64,000 nucleotides of DNA, taken from positions 21,866 through 85,865 of IMG/VR virus record IMGVR_UViG_3300042860_003408. One strand, 5' to 3'. This document shows, in pieces, positions 1-10,539 of the stretch (within the stretch, counting starts at the first letter, position 1; every line of letters begins with the position of its first letter). The position numbers and the translations under genes are program-made. The notes below the pieces were generated by a model. The model had not been told where the DNA came from. It ran no database searches and was given only the letters and a program-made list of their open reading frames with translations. The DNA comes from a virus.

Positions 1-218
1 AAAGGCTTAGAGTAGACTTTAAGGCTACAAAGGATTTAGGCAAGACTGTACTTCATTTAAACGAGCACTCAAATGGGTTTAATTATATGTTTAGATGGAG
101 AAAGAAAGACTCTAGAGCTGCATATGTCAATATGTATGAACTAATAATGTCTAGACAAAATAAAAGAGAACTGGCGAAATCAATAAAAGAAAATAGAACA
201 GATTATTTAGAATACTAA
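1..218 (+). CDS. C-terminal end of an upstream structural gene (partial)
   Basis: An open frame enters from the left edge and stops at TAA 216-218, one base before the next gene's ATG. About 72 residues are visible; they are basic and mixed, with a W-R-K-K segment in the middle and a D-Y-L-E-Y end. There is no domain I recognise. The immediate abutment to the ring/adaptor gene and the shared strand suggest it belongs to the same head-tail operon, so a virion or head-completion protein is a reasonable inference. The start lies outside the window, so length and family cannot be judged. Confidence 0.7.
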   Translation, partial: RLRVDFKATKDLGKTVLHLNEHSNGFNYMFRWRKKDSRAAYVNMYELIMSRQNKRELAKSIKENRTDYLEY

Positions 219-219
219 T

Positions 220-1161
220 ATGATTTATAATACAATTAGCGTTATGCAAGTTATATCAAAAGTACTTGCTGACCTAGACATAAAAGAAGATCCACAGCGC
301 ATAGCAGATATGATTGAATGGGCTAGCGAGGCTGTCGAAAAGATAGGCTCAGTTAAGCAGCTAGAGAGAGCAGTGTCTGGTGTAGATGGAGAAGAATACC
401 TAGAGATAAAGAATAGCCAAGCGAAATTACCGTTTGGCCTTTTCCGTTTAAATCAAGTAGGTTACAGCACATCAACTAATGGCCCATGGTTTCCAATGAA
501 GGTATCACAATCATCATTCAATAAATGGTCTGAATCAGGAACAAGCCCATACGACGTATCGGACATGGTAGTAAAAGATGCAGACATGATAGAGATGGTT
601 AAAATACTGTATCAAAAATACGAAGAGAATCCTGTATATGCATGGTTTTCTAAAGTAGACTATGAGAAGGCTCTCGAGATACTTAATACAAACCAGAATG
701 TAAGAACCCTCTTGTCAAATATGATCAAGAGAAATACAGGAAACAATACTAAGGTAGATAATTCCAATTTAGTATATTCAATTAAACCTGGATACATAAA
801 CACCAATGTTTCGTCTGGATACTTAAAATTAAGCTACGACAGGCAAATAACAGACGAGAATGGATTTCTAATGATACCAGATAAGCTTTCTTATATAGAG
901 GCAGTATATTGGTATATAGTAATGAAGTTGTCGTACCCGGAATGGAGAAGCGGAAAGATTAGGACTGATATATATATTGACGCCAAGACATCTTGGGCGT
1001 TCTATTGCAAACAGGCTTATGCTGAATCAATGATGCCAAACCAGGATGAAATGGAAACCATAAAGAATGTGTGGAACAGATTACTTCCAGATATGACTGC
1101 AGACAATGATTTCTATAGCAATATATCTAGCAGAGAAGTAGTATACAATAAAAATAGATAA
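220..1161 (+). CDS. Ring/adaptor (tail tubular-type) protein, crAss-like
   Basis: This 313-residue protein opens with a segment (Y-N-T-I-S-V, then A-D-M-I-E-W-A-x-E-A-V-E-K-I-G at about residues 28-43) of the kind I associate with the crAss-like ring/adaptor proteins that build the neck between portal and muzzle. It has no signal peptide or membrane segment. It begins one base after the previous stop and ends two bases before the muzzle gene, so the three are probably co-translated. The call rests on the remembered family pattern and on its position directly before the muzzle gene. A profile search against Crassvirales ring proteins would settle which ring it forms. Confidence 0.7.
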   Translation: MIYNTISVMQVISKVLADLDIKEDPQRIADMIEWASEAVEKIGSVKQLERAVSGVDGEEYLEIKNSQAKLPFGLFRLNQVGYSTSTNGPWFPMKVSQSSFNKWSESGTSPYDVSDMVVKDADMIEMVKILYQKYEENPVYAWFSKVDYEKALEILNTNQNVRTLLSNMIKRNTGNNTKVDNSNLVYSIKPGYINTNVSSGYLKLSYDRQITDENGFLMIPDKLSYIEAVYWYIVMKLSYPEWRSGKIRTDIYIDAKTSWAFYCKQAYAESMMPNQDEMETIKNVWNRLLPDMTADNDFYSNISSREVVYNKNR

Positions 1162-1163
1162 TT

Positions 1164-4100
1164 ATGCAAAGCAAAATAGGATCCGAACAAATAAATACGT
1201 TCACTGGAGGTATGAATCCAGATGTTGATGTCTCATCATCTAAGGCTAATTCATATATACATGCAGAAAATATTCGCATATCTCCTGATTCGTCTAGTTC
1301 TTTTGGAGCAATGTCTCCTCTAGAAGATGAGATCGTTAGCTTAAATGATGCGTTTGATGAGTCTACTATAGTGCATTCTGACTCTGTTAGGGATATAGCA
1401 GTAGTGTTTACAACAGACTCTTCATACACATATATCTATAGGATTTCTAAATCTGGAGAATCGCTCGTATCTAAGAAAATATTAAAGGTGGACTATGTTG
1501 TACAACCAAAAGTGTCTACTGTATTGAGATATGAGGACGACGACAACATTAGATTATATTGGACTGACGGAGTTGGTCAAATAAAATCCTATAATGTAGC
1601 TCCATCAAATGATAAGCCAACAATAACTATTACTCCTGAATCATCTATAAATATTATACCAGCATCAAATTTATCTGCTCCTATAATATCTGAGATAACA
1701 AGTGGCAAGTTAAATAGAGGTAGAATTCAATATGTATATAGAGGAACTAATGAATCAGGGTCATCTTCAGTTATGTCATCTGCAAGTAAGATTGTAGATT
1801 TAAAAGAAGAAGGAACTAATGAGATATTATTAGTTGACGATGGACAGCCAAATTCTGGGCTAGGAGTTAAATTAAAGATAGATAAAACAGAGTTAACTGG
1901 ATTTAACAGAATCAAATTGTATTCTATTTATTATGATAATTACTCGTCCACTCCAAAGATATCACTAATACTAGATACAAAGGTATTGGATATCACAGGA
2001 ACGCAATTGATATTTAATGACTATGGGACTTCTTATTTACAGGAGTTAACAATAGAAGAATTCGCACAAATAGGAATTTCATTTTTCTCGGCAAAATATA
2101 TAGACTCAAAAGATAATATATTATTTGCTGCTAATATATCTGATATAGAGTTTGATGTAGACTATGATACTAGGGCATACCAATTTAGCAATACAGAATA
2201 TGAAGATGCAATCATAGTAGAGGCTGGATATGTAAGACAATTTAGTACAACTAGTGGTTACTTGTATAATGCTATAAATATAATTCCAGAAGCAGGGATG
2301 GTATTGTCTGATTTGGTAAAAGAATGGGATATACTTACTTTAATTGATGGAAATGATTCATTTATAATAGTTGATAGTGTAGATGATTTAAATTCAAGAA
2401 TAGTATTTAAGAGCGCTATATACCCTAATTATTCGTCAGGCGACGATATAGAAATATCAGAAGGAGTATATGCAAAATATAGAGAAGCGACTGTATATAA
2501 TTCTAATGATGCCCCGACTATAATATTTTCTACAGACAGTATGGCCTTGGCTGATAATCACGATTGTATTCATAGAGAGATTTATGAAACTGAAAAATGG
2601 TCAGACTTAGAATATATATATAACAAGAATGGATTTCTAGGTGGAAGCGGACCAAACGTAAGTTATAAATATGTAAATACATATCTAATTGGAGCAGCAG
2701 AAGGATTAAGAACATCTACATATGAAGCATCTCCTTCAAATAAATTCATAGACGATAGGATAGTTAGATTAGGCGGAAATCAAAGCACTGTAGATAGCCT
2801 TCTGATAAACAAATCTGATGGAGCTCTTGAGTATCAGGATATATCTGAATTTGGAATTGAGGCTCATTCTGGTAAATTAGATTACTCAAACAGGCTGATA
2901 TCTGGAGCGCTTCAAAGCTACAAGAGAGATGAGATATACAGGTTTGGGGCTGTATTTTATTCAAAAGACGGAAGAAAGACAGATGTTAAATGGATAGCTG
3001 ATATACGATTTCCAGCAGGATATTTTGAAGACACTGTTAATAGATGGACTTCTTCTATGTTTGAAATGCCGGAAGACTTCTTAGCGAACTATGATGTAAA
3101 TTCTACGATAAAAAATAGACTAGACAAGCAGGAATTATTAGTGAAGCCGCTTGGAATTGAATTTGAATTTTCCAATCTAGATAGTATACCTGAAGTAGCA
3201 AAAATAGAGATAGTTAGGTGTAAGAGAGATGTTAACAATAGGACTATATACACGCAAGGAGTCTTGCAGAAAATAGGAACATTTACAAATCCTACAAAAG
3301 GCGACGAATTATACAATGACATAAAATACTATGACAGAAATAATTTAAACACATTAAGGCCACACTCAATCATATCTATGGGAGAGAATTATGGAATGGC
3401 ACCACTGGTCGCAGATACATACACCTCTTCTGGGTTCTCAGGAGCACAAACTCTTGGTTTCAATGAATTCTACAATACAAACCCTCTTAAGATTGGTAGA
3501 TTACTAGCAGGCGATTCAGCATCTATAACCATGTCTCCATATTACTCCTCAAGAACAAATAAGATGCTTATCTCTCCGGAGGTTTCGTATTACGGCGAAG
3601 ATTTCGCAATACAATTAGCTAGGATTCCGTCGAAGTATTTATCAATGGAAAGAGTTGTTAGTCCAAAAATAACGCCAGCTACAAGTAATACATCTTTAAG
3701 CGGAGGAGAGTCCGTGTCATATATTGGGTCTCCCCTGCATAGTAATCTTAGGTTTGAATACGAATCTGTCTTATGGCCATCAGCAATGTATGCTGGAGCT
3801 GATTTAACAGAAGATTTAATGGCTACTGGATATAAAGATACGATGTTCTTTATTTTAGGCCTAGCAGGAATGGACGTATTGAATTCAATGACATCTGAAA
3901 CGCTAGGAACAAATATAACTGAAAATGACTATAATGAGAAGTCTTATGATTTAACTCTTTCTTCGCCATTTTTAGAAGACTATTCTCCTAAGGTACTAAT
4001 ATCAGGAACCGGTCTTTTGTCTAGGGTTAATTTTGGAGATATGCCTCAGCTATGGACAAATCAATATACTTATAAAAGCGGATTTCCTGGATGTGATATT

Positions 4101-5840
4101 TTAAATATAGGCGGAACTAGCACTAGCAAGCCAATATACGCAGAGACTGCAGATGATTTATTTAATTCAGGATACCCATCACTAACATTTAAGTTTTATT
4201 CATCTTTAAATACAAGAGACGCCAATCTTGCTGCAAATGATAGCTATATATCTGAGCTTAAAACAATAGTAAGGAGCAGTAATGATATAGAAAGTTACAA
4301 TATAATGCGCAATCAGAGCGCTAGTTCTATGCCTGTGTTTAATATATTAGAATCTAGTTATGCGGCGCAGACGTCAGAAGCTGTAGCTCACCAGGATTAT
4401 ACTAATTCTACGTCAGTGGGGGGAGTATTATTTTATAATTTTTCAAAATCATTATCCAGTCAAATACCTTACGTTGTAAATGAGAAGTCAGACATAATAA
4501 GGGCTGAACTATTCTGGGATGACGACAAAAATAATAGGGCTAGCGCAACAAACATAGCTTCTCTAATAAATAGATCTAAAATATCTGGATTGCATGGAGC
4601 TGGACTTCTAATCAATACAGAAAGTGAGATTCCCTCTATATTTGGTATTGATGAGCACATGCGAAAATATAATGCAGGAACTTTAAATAGTAGATTTAGT
4701 GCATTAGAATCAAAGATAAGAGCTGGATTAACTACATATATTGTAGATATAAAGGCAAATAACATAGGAATCTATGGTGGTCCATCATACCAGGACAGGC
4801 AGTTCTCAGAGTACATATCTACTGGATACTATTTCTCTAACGATTCGGATGTTAAAAGCAAGGCTGTATTTGGCGGAGATACGTTTATATCAATGTTTGA
4901 ATATACGATAACATCTGCAAACGATCAAACTAAAGTAGGCTCAGAAGCAATGATGAGTAAGAATAACTGGTGGAATGACGTAGTTTTATCTCAAAGTACT
5001 AGAACCGCTGCCATCATACCATTGGAAACAGGTATAAATGTATTTAACGATGACGGTGTGTCTTTCACGGACTCAAACAATACCGTTATACAGGTGTTAT
5101 CAGGAGTATATTCTCCAGGAGCTAGCCATGGCGTAAAATATAGCAAGGCTCAGCAAAAAGACCAATACAATTATGATTCAGTATTTTCATCAGAAACTAC
5201 TGCAATTGGATTTACATCTGATATACTAAATGAAGAGCAATACAATAAGTACGACTGCAGGATAGTAAATTCTGAAAAGAAGTCCAACGACGAACTAGAT
5301 GATTCGTGGGCTATATTTAAGCCAGCAAATTATATAGATGTCGATACTAAATTTGGAGAAATAACTAGAATAGTAAGTCATTTTAATAAATTGTACTATT
5401 TCCAAGAAGATGGTATTGGCGTTGTCTCTGTAAATGAAAGATCTCTTATAACATCAGACGATGGGGCTGATTTAGCGCTTGGAACAGGAGGCATATTAAC
5501 TAGATACGACTACATATCTACTAGCGCTGGACTGTCTAAATTAAGCATAAAAGGGCTACTTCCAACTGAAAGTGGGATATATTGGGTCGACAAAGATAGG
5601 AATGCTATATTCAGAGTTGCTGGAGACGGTATAGACCAAGTATCTAGAACTAAGGGAGTTCAGGCGGATATAAATAAAAGCACTGATACATTTGGAACCA
5701 GGTCTCTTATTTGGAAGAATAAAAAACATGCCGAGGTTGTATTTTCTAATTTATATATTCCTAATAGAGAGTCTTTTGGATTGATGTCAAACACAGGAGA
5801 TGTCTTAGAGACAGACGATGAAAAAATAATTACTACATAA
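1164..5840 (+). CDS. Tail muzzle / stabilisation protein (P22 gp10-like class), crAss-like
   Basis: This 1,558-residue, beta-rich, Ser/Thr/Tyr-rich protein starts with T-F-T-G-G-M-N-P-D-V-D followed by N-S-Y-I-H-A-E-N-I-R-I. That is the N-terminal signature I know from phage stabilisation and crAss-like muzzle proteins. Near the C-terminus (about residues 1390-1470) is F-G-E-I-T-R-I-V-S-H-F-N-K-L-Y-Y-F-Q-E with a following S-V-N-E-R-S-L-I, also typical. In crAss-like virions this class closes the distal end of the short tail and retains the ejected cargo. It lies between the ring protein and the cargo-type genes, as expected. Its stop TAA overlaps the next ATG by one base. No truncation is seen. 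Confidence 0.85.
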   Translation: MQSKIGSEQINTFTGGMNPDVDVSSSKANSYIHAENIRISPDSSSSFGAMSPLEDEIVSLNDAFDESTIVHSDSVRDIAVVFTTDSSYTYIYRISKSGESLVSKKILKVDYVVQPKVSTVLRYEDDDNIRLYWTDGVGQIKSYNVAPSNDKPTITITPESSINIIPASNLSAPIISEITSGKLNRGRIQYVYRGTNESGSSSVMSSASKIVDLKEEGTNEILLVDDGQPNSGLGVKLKIDKTELTGFNRIKLYSIYYDNYSSTPKISLILDTKVLDITGTQLIFNDYGTSYLQELTIEEFAQIGISFFSAKYIDSKDNILFAANISDIEFDVDYDTRAYQFSNTEYEDAIIVEAGYVRQFSTTSGYLYNAINIIPEAGMVLSDLVKEWDILTLIDGNDSFIIVDSVDDLNSRIVFKSAIYPNYSSGDDIEISEGVYAKYREATVYNSNDAPTIIFSTDSMALADNHDCIHREIYETEKWSDLEYIYNKNGFLGGSGPNVSYKYVNTYLIGAAEGLRTSTYEASPSNKFIDDRIVRLGGNQSTVDSLLINKSDGALEYQDISEFGIEAHSGKLDYSNRLISGALQSYKRDEIYRFGAVFYSKDGRKTDVKWIADIRFPAGYFEDTVNRWTSSMFEMPEDFLANYDVNSTIKNRLDKQELLVKPLGIEFEFSNLDSIPEVAKIEIVRCKRDVNNRTIYTQGVLQKIGTFTNPTKGDELYNDIKYYDRNNLNTLRPHSIISMGENYGMAPLVADTYTSSGFSGAQTLGFNEFYNTNPLKIGRLLAGDSASITMSPYYSSRTNKMLISPEVSYYGEDFAIQLARIPSKYLSMERVVSPKITPATSNTSLSGGESVSYIGSPLHSNLRFEYESVLWPSAMYAGADLTEDLMATGYKDTMFFILGLAGMDVLNSMTSETLGTNITENDYNEKSYDLTLSSPFLEDYSPKVLISGTGLLSRVNFGDMPQLWTNQYTYKSGFPGCDILNIGGTSTSKPIYAETADDLFNSGYPSLTFKFYSSLNTRDANLAANDSYISELKTIVRSSNDIESYNIMRNQSASSMPVFNILESSYAAQTSEAVAHQDYTNSTSVGGVLFYNFSKSLSSQIPYVVNEKSDIIRAELFWDDDKNNRASATNIASLINRSKISGLHGAGLLINTESEIPSIFGIDEHMRKYNAGTLNSRFSALESKIRAGLTTYIVDIKANNIGIYGGPSYQDRQFSEYISTGYYFSNDSDVKSKAVFGGDTFISMFEYTITSANDQTKVGSEAMMSKNNWWNDVVLSQSTRTAAIIPLETGINVFNDDGVSFTDSNNTVIQVLSGVYSPGASHGVKYSKAQQKDQYNYDSVFSSETTAIGFTSDILNEEQYNKYDCRIVNSEKKSNDELDDSWAIFKPANYIDVDTKFGEITRIVSHFNKLYYFQEDGIGVVSVNERSLITSDDGADLALGTGGILTRYDYISTSAGLSKLSIKGLLPTESGIYWVDKDRNAIFRVAGDGIDQVSRTKGVQADINKSTDTFGTRSLIWKNKKHAEVVFSNLYIPNRESFGLMSNTGDVLETDDEKIITT

Positions 5841-6331
5841 TGAATAGCATAATATTTTCAGAACAAATAGATGCATTTTCTACATATGCCGACTCTAATC
5901 CAATTGAAGTATTCCACTTAGATGGAGATACGTATGGGATATATGAAACAGGCGAGATAAAGAACATTAACGGCGGATATAACGTTGGAGATAATATACA
6001 ATTTGTATCATTCTCTGTAAACACTAATCCGTCGGAAACAAAGGCTTTTGATAACGTAGAATTGCATTTTACAAATAACAATAGTAATCCACCGTCATAT
6101 GCATGGTTTACTAATACAAAGCAAAGTAGCTTGCAATCAACGAGCTCTGATTTCGACAACAGAGAAGGAACACATAAATTATCAATCCCAAGAGCTTCAT
6201 CAGACTTATTTGCTGACAGGATGAGGGACAAATTTATAATATGCAATTACGAGTTTATAAGAACTACGCATGATTCAAAATATTTCTCTTTGCCATATAT
6301 AAAAACAAAATTTAGATATTCATCAATATAA
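5840..6331 (+). CDS. Small probable structural protein, function unknown
   Basis: The product is 163 residues, polar and acidic, with no membrane segment and no motif I recognise. Its ATG shares one base with the stop of the muzzle gene (TAATG), and its own stop overlaps the next ATG in the same way. It is therefore translationally coupled inside the tail/cargo operon. Aromatic-rich beta-like stretches and this position make a tail accessory role plausible, but that is inference only. The start is fixed by the TAATG junction. Confidence 0.6.
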   Translation: MNSIIFSEQIDAFSTYADSNPIEVFHLDGDTYGIYETGEIKNINGGYNVGDNIQFVSFSVNTNPSETKAFDNVELHFTNNNSNPPSYAWFTNTKQSSLQSTSSDFDNREGTHKLSIPRASSDLFADRMRDKFIICNYEFIRTTHDSKYFSLPYIKTKFRYSSI

Positions 6332-8583
6332 TGAAGAAAACTAATAAGAAATTAAAAAAATATAAAGATGGTACTCCATGGTATATGGATGGCGCTATAA
6401 CAAAAGAAGGCAGTAGGGCTGCTAGTACTATAGGCGGAGTAGGCAATGTGGTATCAGGCGCTAGTACACTTGCGTCCTATTTCAATTCTGGCGACGAGGG
6501 GGATTTGTCAAACTACGTCACATCAACACTTGGGATGGCTGGGCAAGGAGCTGCAGCTGGAGCTGCATTAGGGCCATGGGGAGCTATAGCTGGAGGTGTT
6601 ATAGGAGGAGCAGCTGGACTAGTTATGCAGAAGAAAAAAGAAGCTGAATACAACAATAAAGTAATCCAGAAATCTATAAACAGCAATTTAGACTCAATAA
6701 GCATGGCGTCAAATAATATCAAGTCCCGCAATTCTATTTATTCTCCAAGGAATTATTCAGTTCCTGGATATAAAGATGGGGTTGCATCGGCAATCAATCC
6801 AAATGCACTAGTATCTAATGGAGAAGGGTTTAGGGACCCTATAACAGGCAGAGTTGGAACATTCCCAGGCGAGCCAAATAACAATGATAGTCTTGCTGTA
6901 CAATTACAAGAAGGAACATCTATATACTCAAATGCATACAAGCTTCCTTATGGTAAGAAACTAACACCGGCAAAGGCAATAGCTAAAATGGAAGCAGTAC
7001 AGAAAATTGACGACAAGATGGCTAAGTTTGGTGGACAAATAAATGATAACACTAAGAAGCTTAACGATATAAATAGAAAGAAGCAAACTGAATTGCTTAA
7101 TATGAATACACAAATAGAGAATATGGGAAAATCAAAACCTAAATTTATGCCTAAGTTTGCAGGAGGGACGCATTATTACACAGAACCATTGTCTACGTAC
7201 AGTAAACTTCCATTTGATAAAGCTACAGCAGAGAGGATGGCAAAACAAGGCATGTACTATTCTGGTGCAGACGAGAGCGGAAGACATAATTGGCATGCTC
7301 AGTTTAAACCTGAGATATCAGATAAATTTAATGAGGCGCAAAGAGCCGGTAAAATATATGCTGCTTTAACTGCTGATGAAAATGGATTAATGAGAATAGG
7401 TGGTGTTAGCAAGCTAGACCCAGTTGCAACTACAAATCTAGGAGCAGATAAAGAGCAGCTGCCTATATCTACCCAAGTAGCATCAGCGCAACAAGCTAAT
7501 CCATCGTACAATGGTATAGTGCCAGGAGTACTAGAGTCTGATTGGAATACAATGATGAATAGAGGAATTAAAGCTGGACAGCCTGGATATAACCCTGATT
7601 GGGTATTTAAAGGACAGGCGGTTCCGTTGTCAGAAGTACGAAGATCTGCAGCAGCAGGGGAACAAAATAGATATACTTTAGATAATACAGGTACAGCATG
7701 GATTCCAATGACTAATACGTCCACTAAGCCTATTTTAAAGCCCTCTACGGCAGTTTCTCCTCAAAAAGGTTCTACCCTACAGCAAGCACCAGCCGCTCAG
7801 GAAACGGCCTTAAAACAAGCCGAAACGCCAGCAGTAGCTACTCCAGCAATTGCGCCTAAAGTAGCAGCAGTTGAACCTCAGAAAGCAGCGACTGTTGAAG
7901 AGCCTAAAAAAGAGTTTACTGCAGAGAATGGATTGACAACAGAAGTGTTCAATAAAGGATTTGGAGACTATGCGTCCGAGCTTGGATACAACTTAGCATC
8001 ATTAGCGCCTGTAGCAGCCAATTGGTTTGGAGCTAAACCTGAATATGAGACTCCAAGATACGAAACTGCAATCAATCCAACATTGAGGGTTAATATGTCT
8101 AAGCAAGTGGAAGATGCTAGAAAGAAAAGTCAGATAGCTAGATATAACCAACGTGTTATGAATTCTGGAACTGGAGCGGGCACTACATTTGGAGCTTCTA
8201 CGTATGCAGCAGGGCTAAACAATTTAAATGCCATATCTGCTAATGCTGATAATATCAATAATGAATATAGAGCTAAATCTGCGGCAATATCAAATGAGAT
8301 AGCGTCTAGAAATGCTAATGTATTTAGAGAAAATCAGAAAAGTAGAATGCAGACTGATGCAAATGTTAGAGCACATAAGAAAGCAGCATTAGCTCAATTC
8401 TCTGATTATGCTCAAAATAAGCAATTGATGAAGAATCAGAAAGAAAGAGATATATTAAACTCAGAAGTGTTTGCGTCATTCGCTAATTTACCGGAAGCAG
8501 AAAGACAGAAGTTCTTTGGAATGATGACGTCTAAGAGGCCTGTATTTAAAAAGAAAACTACAACTAAAACAGCAACAACATAA
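6331..8583 (+). CDS. Ejected cargo-type protein with Gly/Ala hydrophobic segment
   Basis: This 750-residue protein has a basic N-terminus (K-K-T-N-K-K-L-K-K-Y). A Gly/Ala-rich hydrophobic stretch follows at about residues 66-110, with G-A-A-L-G-P-W-G-A-I-A-G-G-V-I-G, a glycine-zipper-like pattern that could insert in a membrane during ejection. A conserved-looking block comes next: N-P-N-A-L-V-S-N-G-E and F-P-G-E-P-N-N-N-D-S-L. Residues 470-540 are a Pro/Ala/Lys-rich linker, and the C-terminal third is Asn/Ala/Gln-rich and helical. This matches crAss-like capsid/tail cargo proteins that precede the polymerase gene. It is coupled by TAATG to both neighbours. The assignment is from memory of family patterns and gene order. 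Confidence 0.7.
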   Translation: MKKTNKKLKKYKDGTPWYMDGAITKEGSRAASTIGGVGNVVSGASTLASYFNSGDEGDLSNYVTSTLGMAGQGAAAGAALGPWGAIAGGVIGGAAGLVMQKKKEAEYNNKVIQKSINSNLDSISMASNNIKSRNSIYSPRNYSVPGYKDGVASAINPNALVSNGEGFRDPITGRVGTFPGEPNNNDSLAVQLQEGTSIYSNAYKLPYGKKLTPAKAIAKMEAVQKIDDKMAKFGGQINDNTKKLNDINRKKQTELLNMNTQIENMGKSKPKFMPKFAGGTHYYTEPLSTYSKLPFDKATAERMAKQGMYYSGADESGRHNWHAQFKPEISDKFNEAQRAGKIYAALTADENGLMRIGGVSKLDPVATTNLGADKEQLPISTQVASAQQANPSYNGIVPGVLESDWNTMMNRGIKAGQPGYNPDWVFKGQAVPLSEVRRSAAAGEQNRYTLDNTGTAWIPMTNTSTKPILKPSTAVSPQKGSTLQQAPAAQETALKQAETPAVATPAIAPKVAAVEPQKAATVEEPKKEFTAENGLTTEVFNKGFGDYASELGYNLASLAPVAANWFGAKPEYETPRYETAINPTLRVNMSKQVEDARKKSQIARYNQRVMNSGTGAGTTFGASTYAAGLNNLNAISANADNINNEYRAKSAAISNEIASRNANVFRENQKSRMQTDANVRAHKKAALAQFSDYAQNKQLMKNQKERDILNSEVFASFANLPEAERQKFFGMMTSKRPVFKKKTTTKTATT

Positions 8584-10523
8584 TGGTTAATTTATACGAT
8601 AATCCAGCACAAGCAAAATTTATAAATACATATGTTCCAATTCAATTTGAGCATCTATATAAATTAGCAGACAAAAGAGAAGCTGATATGGAAAAAGCAT
8701 ATGCAGCTATTGAGAAAGCAAGCTCTGTTGAGGCATTAGGCTCACTATCAGACGTAGACAATAAGTTATATGAACAAGAGTATATCACTCCAATAAAAAA
8801 CTTTATAGCTAATAATGTAAAAGATATGAGTTCGCTTGCAAATCCAAAAGTAAGGGCTCAGCTTAGTCAGTTAGTTCATAATGCAACAGCATCATCTGGG
8901 GCTAAAAATGCAATGGCCTCAAAAGCTATGTATGGTGAATATTTAAAGAATCTAGACCCTAGATGGGGTCAGGCTGGGATAGAACAGATAAAGACTCATA
9001 ATACATTCCAAAATGGTATATTCACTGGAAAGCCGTTGGAGTACTTTGATGTAGATGCAGTGGGCCAAAAGGTAATAAAAGGGATGGGTAGTAAATTAAT
9101 TAAATCTGCAACACCTGGAGATTGGAATGATTATTATGGACAGAGTCCAGAAGACATACGGTCTTATGTAAATGAAAGAGGATTGGAATTTGCGAATGAT
9201 CCATCTGCTATGTTGTACGCAAAGCAGGCACTGTCATCTGGCAGGGCATCTAAGGAGTATTATGAGCTAGACGAGAAAGGAAATCCAACAGGCATAAAGC
9301 CAGGCGCTGAAATTCAATTCATACAAGACGCCGTTTATGGTGCTGCATCAAAAGCAGCTACATTAGAAGGAAAGCCAAATAGAAGAATGGAGGCTATGTA
9401 TGACAGGTCTACTCAATTCGCATTACTTGGCGCAAGACAAGCTCATGAAGAAAAAATGAAGGACAAAGAGGATGCCCCAGAGCAAAAAATAAGCGTATTG
9501 GCCTCTATAAAAGGAATGGCAACTGACAACTTTGGTCAATCATTGGTACAGACAGCTGGCTCTAGAGTAGAAGAATTGCTTAAGGCTGGAGCTTCTAGAG
9601 CGGAATTAGTCGGACAGGTTGGCTCAGAGATAGTTCTTGCTGCTGAAAAGAATATAGAAAAACAACAATTAGAAGGGCAAATAAAGGAGCAGGAATCAAA
9701 CCTAAATTATCTACAAGCATCTGGGGATAAAAGTGCTGAGACGACAAGTAAGATAGCTGAGCTATCTAAATCAGTATCTGCTGCTAAAGCTAAATTCGCT
9801 GAAGTTGACAAACAATACGCATATGCAATAAGGTCTGCCGCACCAGTTATAATGAATAATGTAAGAGGGTTGAATAATTCAGTAGAAAAAGCTGGAACAC
9901 AAAGTTCTAGAATGATAACAATTAATGGAAAGAAACATCCATTCTTATCGACTGCAGATGTAGAGGACGCATCAACTGGATATGTAGATCCATTAGTTAT
10001 GAACGAATATGCTGGCATTTCACTTGGCGGAAAAACAAAAGCTACAGTTAAATCTACTGGGTCTCAAAGAGATATGATATCTGTATCATCAGCAAATCAA
10101 TTAAATGTTGTAAATCCAGTATCAAATTCTAAAACTAAATTTACAGAGACTGCTGTAATTAATAGAGCTACAGACGCAATAAACAATGCGTTAGCTAGCG
10201 GTAAATTAAATGGCAAAGTATTAGCTGAGGCTTCTGGGAAGATTAGAGTTACTGGGGCAGATGTAGATGCTCAATACTTAATGTATATACCAAAAGAGGA
10301 ATTAGAAGCAGCTTTAAGTTCAGTGCCAGGCTTTTCATCAGGAACTACAATATTAGCACTTAAGAATGCAGGGTATATATCAGAGGAGACTATATCTACA
10401 GAAAAAGGATTATATGGTGTAGTTGGAGATAGAAAGATGTATGTAGTACATGCAAACTCCAAAATACAAGATAATGCCATAACTGACAGGCTGACCAGTT
10501 CGGCAACGAAAATAAACAAATAA
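8583..10523 (+). CDS. Second ejected cargo-type protein, helical
   Basis: The product has 646 residues and is predicted largely helical. It begins with N-P-A-Q-A-K-F-I-N-T-Y-V-P-I-Q-F-E-H-L-Y-K-L-A-D, an N-terminal pattern I associate with the second crAss-like cargo protein. It is rich in Ala, Ser, Lys and Glu, with a coiled-coil-like stretch around residues 355-400 (E-Q-E-S-N-L-N-Y-L and A-E-L-S-K-S-V-S-A-A-K-A-K). No enzyme motif is visible. It starts by TAATG overlap with the previous cargo-type gene and ends 16 bases before the giant polymerase gene, so packaging and ejection with it is likely. Confidence 0.65.
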   Translation: MVNLYDNPAQAKFINTYVPIQFEHLYKLADKREADMEKAYAAIEKASSVEALGSLSDVDNKLYEQEYITPIKNFIANNVKDMSSLANPKVRAQLSQLVHNATASSGAKNAMASKAMYGEYLKNLDPRWGQAGIEQIKTHNTFQNGIFTGKPLEYFDVDAVGQKVIKGMGSKLIKSATPGDWNDYYGQSPEDIRSYVNERGLEFANDPSAMLYAKQALSSGRASKEYYELDEKGNPTGIKPGAEIQFIQDAVYGAASKAATLEGKPNRRMEAMYDRSTQFALLGARQAHEEKMKDKEDAPEQKISVLASIKGMATDNFGQSLVQTAGSRVEELLKAGASRAELVGQVGSEIVLAAEKNIEKQQLEGQIKEQESNLNYLQASGDKSAETTSKIAELSKSVSAAKAKFAEVDKQYAYAIRSAAPVIMNNVRGLNNSVEKAGTQSSRMITINGKKHPFLSTADVEDASTGYVDPLVMNEYAGISLGGKTKATVKSTGSQRDMISVSSANQLNVVNPVSNSKTKFTETAVINRATDAINNALASGKLNGKVLAEASGKIRVTGADVDAQYLMYIPKEELEAALSSVPGFSSGTTILALKNAGYISEETISTEKGLYGVVGDRKMYVVHANSKIQDNAITDRLTSSATKINK

Positions 10524-10539
10524 CAACAATTGCAAAATA

